Shown piece by piece: positions 7,602-13,674 of a DNA stretch of 20,645 nt. Position 1 is the first letter of the stretch. Each line of letters begins with the position of its first letter. The position numbers were made by a program, and so were the translations under genes. The stretch is from a virus, in IMG/VR virus record IMGVR_UViG_3300032053_009941, positions 1-20,645 of that record; one strand, given 5' to 3'. The notes under the pieces are model-generated. The model did not search any database. It was not told the origin of the DNA and saw only the letters and a list, made by a program, of their open reading frames with translations.

Positions 7602-10600
7602 TCACTCCCCGATGAATGCGCGTGTTACGATGAGACGTGCGGCAGAAAATGCCTTTTCAAAATGGTTATGCTTTCTCAGAATGTTGACCAACTCGTCGAT
7701 TGTCGCGCCAACTGCCTTCCTGTGATCGCTTCCCGCTGGAATAAAAATCCCCGGAGCATCCTCTCGTGTCCCGTCTACGAGATACCCGTTCTTCCTTCCC
7801 TGTGAATGCAACCGGTCTTCAACCCATGACTCGAAAGCGTAGGCAAACAGTTCCCTGTCCTCGCTGTAATAGTTCCCTCCGGCAAGTTCCTTCGCTGCAG
7901 CGTAGTGATCGGTGTCATCTCCACGGCCAGAAAGACTTCTCCACTCGTCGAGTAGCTTGTTGTGCTTGTCTCTGGCCGCCACCATCGCGTGCCAGTTCTC
8001 GTCCTTCACAACGTCGGTGGTAAACGGAACAACATCTTCTCTCTTCCACCCACCGGGCGGAGGGTTGTCAGCGACTACCTGTGCACTGGAGCCCTCCACG
8101 GGGGCTTTGAGACTCGCTTCGTCAAACGCCGTCTCTTCTTTCGTCTTCTGACGCTTCTGAACCTCTTCTTTGAGAGCGGCAAGCTGATCCGACAGTTCAA
8201 TCCTTCTTTTTGCTCGGGCCTTTACTTCGTCTTCCGTTCTCTCCCTGTACTTGATCGTCTTCAGCACCTTTTCCATTGCCCGAGAGATCTCCACTGGCAT
8301 GCCCGTGGGAGATCTGCCCTCAGACAAAAACTTCGGCTTGCCCTCTCGGCTGTAGGCCATCATCAAGGCGTGGTCCATGAAATGTCCCCACTCATGGGCC
8401 AGCGATCCGACACCGTGTAGTTTTGTGATGTTGATAACCTGCCGACCCGGTTCATAGTGCGCCGTCGGTGCACGAAAACCACCACTTCCTCTAGCCCCGA
8501 ATGCGATACTCAATCGCTCCTTGATGCCAAGTTTGGTTGGCTCTACACCAAGAACGTCGGCCAGATCTATCAATCCGGCGTGGGCACCGGTGACATGAAA
8601 CTCCCGTTCTGCATCGCTTGCCCAGTTCCCATACTCCACCCCGGGGAACCCAAAGGACTTCATGAATTCGACGCTGTCTTTTGGTGGAGAAACCTTCGGC
8701 CCGCCTTTTCTTTCCGCCTTGCCGGTCTTTCTCGTCCACACCCACTTGGAGTCCCCGACCTCCAGTGTTCCCATCTCTGGCTTTTCTTTCTTGCTCTTTG
8801 CCTTTTCGACCACCCAGGACCACGCTTCTCCTGGTGCAGCGCTTCTCACCGCCTCAACCTTTTTGTCGAATTCGGTTCTCCCCTTTGTCCTTCTGATCTC
8901 TCCGCTCCACGTTGCGCTGGCTCCAATGGCCGGACCGCCAGATCTCATTCGCACCACGTGCCCAACAAGCTCGGCAAACCGGTTCCCGAAAGCGCCGACA
9001 TACAGCTTGCTTGTTGCAGCCTCCACCTTGTCAGAAATCCAGAGTGGGCTGATCGTCCCGTCGCTGTTTCTTCGCCATGCTGCAAGACCGCCCTTCGCCA
9101 TGGTCTCGCGCTGGAAGGAAGGAGAGTTCTGGAGCTTCCCCCACGCCTTGTAATGATCGGCCAACGTCCCCTCGTTCCCCGCCGCCAGCCAATGCATGAA
9201 ATCGAATTCCGTTCGACGCATCATTCCCCCCTCGCCCTCCCATCCAAATGCGAATGGGCCATCCTCCTTGAACCGTTCTTTGCCCAGCCTTCTGCCCAGT
9301 GCCGCGTCTTGCCACTCGTCGAACAAATCATGGACGTCGTCGATGGTCTTGCACCGGGAAAGACCGCTCAGAAGAACGCTCGCTCCCCGTCGATAGTGAT
9401 CGCGGATGTCGGGATGGTCGTATGGCTTGCCAGCTACGCTGTCCAGGATCTCTTTCTTTGCAAAGGCTGCAGCTGGCTCTACTCCAGCTTCCCGATCCAT
9501 GGCCGCCCAATCTGCTTTCCACGTCCCCAACACGTTCGCCTTGGTGACGAGCGTTCGGGCCAACGTGGGGTTCTTCTCCAGATCTTCCATCTTCATCGAT
9601 GCGAGATCTGCGCGAGAACCCCCGATCTTCTTTCCGGCTGTCTCGAACTTGCGATCGGCTTCTTTCTCCTGACTGACTGTCTCCTTGACCTTCTCCGGCG
9701 TGACAACGAGTTTCGGCTGTGGCTTAGCATCATCCGGTTTGATCCGTCGATATCGTCCATCAGGCTCGCGAACAGCGATTCCTTGCTGAACCCACTTCTC
9801 CCACATTGGGCGTGGCCCTTCGCCTGTTATCATGCCAGACCCGAGCCCACCCTTGTCCTCTGCCCATGCTGCCGCTCGATCATGCAACTCCGTCGCGATC
9901 CCCTGCCTGCGATGCTTCTCATCCACATAAACCTGCCCGACATACCACGGTGCACTTGGCGTTTGCCGTTGAAGTAGTATGTAGGCGATTTTCCCGCCGG
10001 ATCGATCCCGAACTCTCCACAGCCGTCCCTCGCCGGATGTGATCATGTCTCCTGCCGGCTCGGGGCCCTCGATACTTGTTCGCCTATTATCCTCCGGCTT
10101 CGCCCGTTCATGTGCCTCGTGAACCTCTTTGGGCTCTCCCTCATGTGGCTTGCCGGTCATCCCTTTGTCCGGGTACCAGTAGCCCCACCCGCCCGATGGG
10201 TTCTTCTTGCGAAATCCCCCGTGGCGACCGTGAGGGATCGATTCCCAGCCAGCTCCAGGTGGTTTGTTTGTCGTAGCTGCTTGCCCTACCGTCGGCTTCT
10301 CGGTCTTTTCGGTCTTCCTGGCCGGCCGATCGAACAAGCCAAGCTGCTCCGCCTTGATCAGATCTGTCAGGTTGGCAAATCCCTTTTCGGTCTTCACCTG
10401 CCCCAGCGCCCCAATCAGACCCGTCACCTGCTCCGACGTGAGCTTCGCCGCCCGAGCCGATTCCGCCAGCTGCGGATCTGCACCCACCGCGTAGGCCATG
10501 GCTTCCCCGAGGCGCATCCTGACCTTGTCCGTATCCACATCCCGCTCCTCGAGCGCCGCCGCCGACCGTTCGGCATCCATCAACCGCCGCAACTCTCGCA

Positions 10601-13013
10601 CCACAGCATCGATGAACATCGCACCGGGCTTGGACTTGTGAAGCGACGATCGCATGATGCTCGCGAACATGGCTTCCTGTCCCGCTGCAACGGGGGGTGG
10701 TCCATCCTCGGGCACCTCCTCCGTCGTGGTCCCCTTTCCCTTCTTCTTCATTGCCTCCGTTATCCCGAAAGTCGCCTCGAGCTGGGCCTGTTCCACCTTC
10801 GCTCGCTTCTTGTTCTCCGAAATCGCCCTCTTGCTTATCTGAGACAGGCCGAACGATCGATCCAGGGCAACATCCGGGGTTTCCTTCTCCTCGCCGCCAA
10901 ACAGCGATCCGCCAGCCACCTCGCGAGCTGCCTCGGCCCGCCGAGCGAACTCTCGGAATCCAGCTGCCATCTTGTTGGGCCCGTTATACTCGTCGAGCAC
11001 CTGCAACAGCGCCCGGGCCACATTGTCCTTCTGAATCGTCAGGGCCGGATGATTTGGATCTAGAGTTTCGTTGACCGTCTGCTTGTCGAAATAGTCCTCG
11101 TGCGTCTTGATCTGCGATTGCGCACGAAAAGCGATATCTCCCCTGACCGCCGCTTCAAGCGCTCCTCGGATGTCCCATCCCGCCGCCTCCGCCCGGAGCA
11201 TGTACGGAACGGACTTGGCGATGTTACCCCTGGTCTCCTGGTTCATCTTGGACAGTAAAGTGGCATCAGGGATCATGCGTGCGGCAAGCACCCGCTCCAC
11301 CCTTAGCCGACCATCCTCATTCAACAGACCAGTCTCGGGATCTACGAACTCGTCACGGTTCATTTCATCGATGATGCCAGACCGTTCGAGGGCCTTCACA
11401 AAGCCGGCTGACTTGGGATTGTGCAGATAGGACGCGAGGGATTGATCTGGCTCCATGTCCGTCGTCAGAGCACCAACCAACTCATGGTTCACGAAGTTCT
11501 TCCCGATGGCAACCTCTGCGGTCCTGGGATCCAGGCCCTTGGTCAAGGACTCGTTCAGCCGCCGACCGAGCATGCGCAGCTTATCCGTTTCCTTGCCGGC
11601 CTGGACCTTTCTCACCAATATCGGATGCTTCATGGCCTGCACGTCAGCCGTTGACAGGCCAAAGTTCTTCGCCTGGGACATGAGATAGGTTCGAAGACGA
11701 GCAGCCGATTCGGGATGCTGCGCGTAGGCCAGCTGTTGCGCCATTGTGCGCCCGTTGCCCCCGAGAACCACGTTGTCTTCCGTCACAACCGGCGTGCCGT
11801 TCACCCCGTCGGGGTTCGTGTTGATCACGATCTCTGGCCGGATCGTCTGGCCGATCTTGTGGACCTTCATCTGCTCGCCCACTAACTCGTGATAGCGCCG
11901 CTCCTGGACCCCGGTCGGGTAGTCCTTCCGTGGCGCCATGGTCAGCGGATCGTGGCTAGCGATCAAATCGTCGGCCTCGACCACGGCATACTGGGCGTCC
12001 AGTTCGCGGATCCCCGCCCCGGTCTTGTCACGCATGAACACCTTGGTGTGGTCTCCCTGAAGTTCCTTCTGTGGCTCTGTCGATCGTGGCTTGCGAGCTG
12101 CAACCAGAAAACCGTTCGGCTGGGCAACGACGGCCACCTCGTGCCCGGGCCTGGTTGCCGCCAGCTTCGCCGCCGATTGTCGATCCGGGCTGAAGCCCAC
12201 GATCTCCTCCCATCCTCCCTTCCCCAACTCGTCGAGCGAGATGTCCTTGACGTCGGCCCGGGGCGTCAGCTCCGGCTTCTCTTCTCGAGCACGCTTTCCC
12301 GCCCGCTCCGCCCTTTGCTTGGCGATCGCATCCTTGGTGCCACGCTTCTCGTGGTACTGGTTGATCATCCCCCGGAGCCCCTCCTCGCCGATGCTGGTCG
12401 TGTGTCCGGTCTCGTCGTGCCGGATCGTCACGTTCCCCTGCCCCTGGTCGTGCTTCATCACCTCCCAGTGGCCCTCGTGCCCCTCGTGCTCGCCCTTGAT
12501 CTTGGTCCCCTCGTGGAGCTTCTCGCCCGAGACGATCACCCCACGCTTGGGGATGTAGTAGTAGTACCGATACTTGGGCTTCGCTCGGCCGGTAAGTTCC
12601 CTCTTGAAGTACTTGTGGCCAGCGCCCTTCTCGAGCGGATCGACCATCATGGCCACAAGAAAGCTTTTCATCCGCACCACAGGCCAGCGCTGCGGTCCTG
12701 TGGCCATCTGCGTCTGGATGTACTGCAGGGCCCGACGCATGATCTCCTGACGACGGTACGGATCGTCTGGCAGGGCTCCACGTAGATCGTGAAGCATGCT
12801 CCCGTGGGCGTCAGTGGGCGTCGACGATGTGGACCAGGCTGTCAGTCGCTGTCGCAACACCGTTTCGATGTCTCGTGGCAAGCCGAGACCAACGAAGACA
12901 TCGTCGATCGTTTTGACGACCTTTCCGGTCGGCATTGGATCTGCCGGCACGGTACGGCCGTTGACGAGGGATTGAAGCGAGCTGTTGGAAATGACAGTGC
13001 GCACCTGGGGCAT
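7602..13013 (-). CDS. 1803-aa polyvalent protein: ddrB-ParB-like, GNAT and zincin-like domains
   Basis: Start: the ATG at 13013 has GGAG 7 nt upstream; an in-frame ATG at 13043 lies in a small hairpin with a poorly spaced site, so I reject it. Numbering is from 13013. Domains by eye: an N-terminal module with KYRYYYYIPKRG (about 147-158) and a His-rich stretch; a small alpha/beta unit (about 265-310); a ddrB-ParB-like domain (about 340-680) with GGNGRTMAQQ, catalytic-type GNGR at 419-422; a helical part with QEAMF at 779-783; QLGLF at 890-894; a HGGF-YWYP module (921-958); a GNAT acetyltransferase (about 985-1090) with VYVDEKHRRQGIAT as the acetyl-CoA loop; an unassigned 350-residue region; and a zincin-like domain with HEWGH at 1540-1544 and possible third ligand E1721 in ELFAYAFE. 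The layout fits polyvalent proteins that enter the cell with phage DNA to counter host functions. Substrates of each domain are unknown. Confidence 0.85.
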   Translation of the reverse strand: MPQVRTVISNSSLQSLVNGRTVPADPMPTGKVVKTIDDVFVGLGLPRDIETVLRQRLTAWSTSSTPTDAHGSMLHDLRGALPDDPYRRQEIMRRALQYIQTQMATGPQRWPVVRMKSFLVAMMVDPLEKGAGHKYFKRELTGRAKPKYRYYYYIPKRGVIVSGEKLHEGTKIKGEHEGHEGHWEVMKHDQGQGNVTIRHDETGHTTSIGEEGLRGMINQYHEKRGTKDAIAKQRAERAGKRAREEKPELTPRADVKDISLDELGKGGWEEIVGFSPDRQSAAKLAATRPGHEVAVVAQPNGFLVAARKPRSTEPQKELQGDHTKVFMRDKTGAGIRELDAQYAVVEADDLIASHDPLTMAPRKDYPTGVQERRYHELVGEQMKVHKIGQTIRPEIVINTNPDGVNGTPVVTEDNVVLGGNGRTMAQQLAYAQHPESAARLRTYLMSQAKNFGLSTADVQAMKHPILVRKVQAGKETDKLRMLGRRLNESLTKGLDPRTAEVAIGKNFVNHELVGALTTDMEPDQSLASYLHNPKSAGFVKALERSGIIDEMNRDEFVDPETGLLNEDGRLRVERVLAARMIPDATLLSKMNQETRGNIAKSVPYMLRAEAAGWDIRGALEAAVRGDIAFRAQSQIKTHEDYFDKQTVNETLDPNHPALTIQKDNVARALLQVLDEYNGPNKMAAGFREFARRAEAAREVAGGSLFGGEEKETPDVALDRSFGLSQISKRAISENKKRAKVEQAQLEATFGITEAMKKKGKGTTTEEVPEDGPPPVAAGQEAMFASIMRSSLHKSKPGAMFIDAVVRELRRLMDAERSAAALEERDVDTDKVRMRLGEAMAYAVGADPQLAESARAAKLTSEQVTGLIGALGQVKTEKGFANLTDLIKAEQLGLFDRPARKTEKTEKPTVGQAATTNKPPGAGWESIPHGRHGGFRKKNPSGGWGYWYPDKGMTGKPHEGEPKEVHEAHERAKPEDNRRTSIEGPEPAGDMITSGEGRLWRVRDRSGGKIAYILLQRQTPSAPWYVGQVYVDEKHRRQGIATELHDRAAAWAEDKGGLGSGMITGEGPRPMWEKWVQQGIAVREPDGRYRRIKPDDAKPQPKLVVTPEKVKETVSQEKEADRKFETAGKKIGGSRADLASMKMEDLEKNPTLARTLVTKANVLGTWKADWAAMDREAGVEPAAAFAKKEILDSVAGKPYDHPDIRDHYRRGASVLLSGLSRCKTIDDVHDLFDEWQDAALGRRLGKERFKEDGPFAFGWEGEGGMMRRTEFDFMHWLAAGNEGTLADHYKAWGKLQNSPSFQRETMAKGGLAAWRRNSDGTISPLWISDKVEAATSKLYVGAFGNRFAELVGHVVRMRSGGPAIGASATWSGEIRRTKGRTEFDKKVEAVRSAAPGEAWSWVVEKAKSKKEKPEMGTLEVGDSKWVWTRKTGKAERKGGPKVSPPKDSVEFMKSFGFPGVEYGNWASDAEREFHVTGAHAGLIDLADVLGVEPTKLGIKERLSIAFGARGSGGFRAPTAHYEPGRQVINITKLHGVGSLAHEWGHFMDHALMMAYSREGKPKFLSEGRSPTGMPVEISRAMEKVLKTIKYRERTEDEVKARAKRRIELSDQLAALKEEVQKRQKTKEETAFDEASLKAPVEGSSAQVVADNPPPGGWKREDVVPFTTDVVKDENWHAMVAARDKHNKLLDEWRSLSGRGDDTDHYAAAKELAGGNYYSEDRELFAYAFESWVEDRLHSQGRKNGYLVDGTREDAPGIFIPAGSDHRKAVGATIDELVNILRKHNHFEKAFSAARLIVTRAFIGE

Positions 13014-13035
13014 AGGTGACTCCAAACGGAGCCCC

Positions 13036-13071
13036 GGGCACATGCCCCTCGGAGGGCGCGGCGCGGCGCCC
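13036..13071 (-). promoter_or_regulatory. GC-rich inverted repeats in the leader of the 1803-aa gene
   Basis: The 69-nt gap between the 193-aa gene stop (13083) and the chosen ATG (13013) contains a 6-bp all-GC inverted repeat, GGGCGC/GCGCCC with a 6-nt loop (13054-13071), and a smaller GGGC/GCCC hairpin with a 4-nt loop (13036-13047). No T-run follows on the transcript, so it is not a standard terminator. It may tune translation or transcript processing. Given the high local GC, chance is a real alternative. Confidence 0.3.
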
Positions 13072-13082
13072 CAGGGTTCTCG

Positions 13083-13664
13083 TTACGTGAAAGACGACCA
13101 GTCGCCGAGCGACGTGTCCGCCACTGCCACCGGCCACGAACGCACGATGTTGTTGTATGACTGGACAACCGTCGTGTCGCCGGTTCGTCTCAGGGTCGTT
13201 TCGCCGAGCTTCACCCATGCGTTGCCGGCGCCCACTGCCGCCTGGATCACCGCAGCTGATGGGGCAACCTGGGCCCCCCACAGCGCCGTGGTGCCCTTCA
13301 CCGTCACCAGCGAAATCGTGCCGGTGACGTTCTTGAGCACGACAGCCGCCACGCACGCGTACCCATCGGCAAACGAGGTCAAGAGCGATCCGGTATGGAT
13401 CACGTTGTCGGCCTGCACCACCAACTCCGCGATCACTCCGTCGACGGTGGCAAGCAATGCGGAAACGTTGATCCTCCACACGGTGTTTCCAACGCCGCTT
13501 GCCTGTGTGGATGCACTCGTCGGCGCGACGACAAGTCCGCCCTCCACCCTGTTCTTGAACCAGGTCCGGATCTTCTCCAGATCCTGGATCAGCTTGTCAA
13601 ACTCCGATTGAAACTCGCTTGGCGTGATATGCCGAGTCGGCGACACGGCAGAACGTCCGGACAT
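13083..13664 (-). CDS. Hypothetical 193-aa protein, possible virion component
   Basis: I do not recognise a family. The ATG at 13664 has a textbook AGGAGG about 6 nt upstream, and it begins 10 nt after the terminase stop. Residues 15-40 form a probable amphipathic helix (FQSEFDKLIQDLEKIRTWF). The remaining 150 residues are rich in Val, Ala, Thr and Gly with short beta-type segments and no Cys except one, as in phage decoration, head-fibre or tail-associated proteins. No signal peptide or membrane segment is seen. Its place between terminase and the polyvalent genes, and its beta-rich composition, suggest a structural role. This is a weak inference; a small enzyme or ejected protein cannot be excluded. 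Confidence 0.7.
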   Translation of the reverse strand: MSGRSAVSPTRHITPSEFQSEFDKLIQDLEKIRTWFKNRVEGGLVVAPTSASTQASGVGNTVWRINVSALLATVDGVIAELVVQADNVIHTGSLLTSFADGYACVAAVVLKNVTGTISLVTVKGTTALWGAQVAPSAAVIQAAVGAGNAWVKLGETTLRRTGDTTVVQSYNNIVRSWPVAVADTSLGDWSSFT

Positions 13665-13674
13665 GCTTGGCCTC

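Noticed and set aside
8457-9977. 506-aa open frame on the plus strand
   Set aside because: It lies fully opposite the 1803-aa gene, has Cys/Leu/Pro-rich sequence without domains, and arises from codon bias of the minus-strand gene.
10110-11063. 317-aa plus-strand frame
   Set aside because: Antisense to the ParB-like and GNAT part of the 1803-aa gene; no motif and no ribosome site seen.
11889-12785. 298-aa plus-strand frame
   Set aside because: Antisense shadow of the N-terminal part of the 1803-aa gene.
13014-13043. Ten-residue N-terminal extension of the 1803-aa protein
   Set aside because: Its ATG lies in a small GGGC/GCCC hairpin with a badly spaced ribosome site; the ATG at 13013 has GGAG at 7 nt.
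12811-13479. 222-aa minus-strand frame across two genes
   Set aside because: It overlaps the 193-aa gene and the start of the 1803-aa gene in another frame and has low-complexity Arg/Gly sequence.
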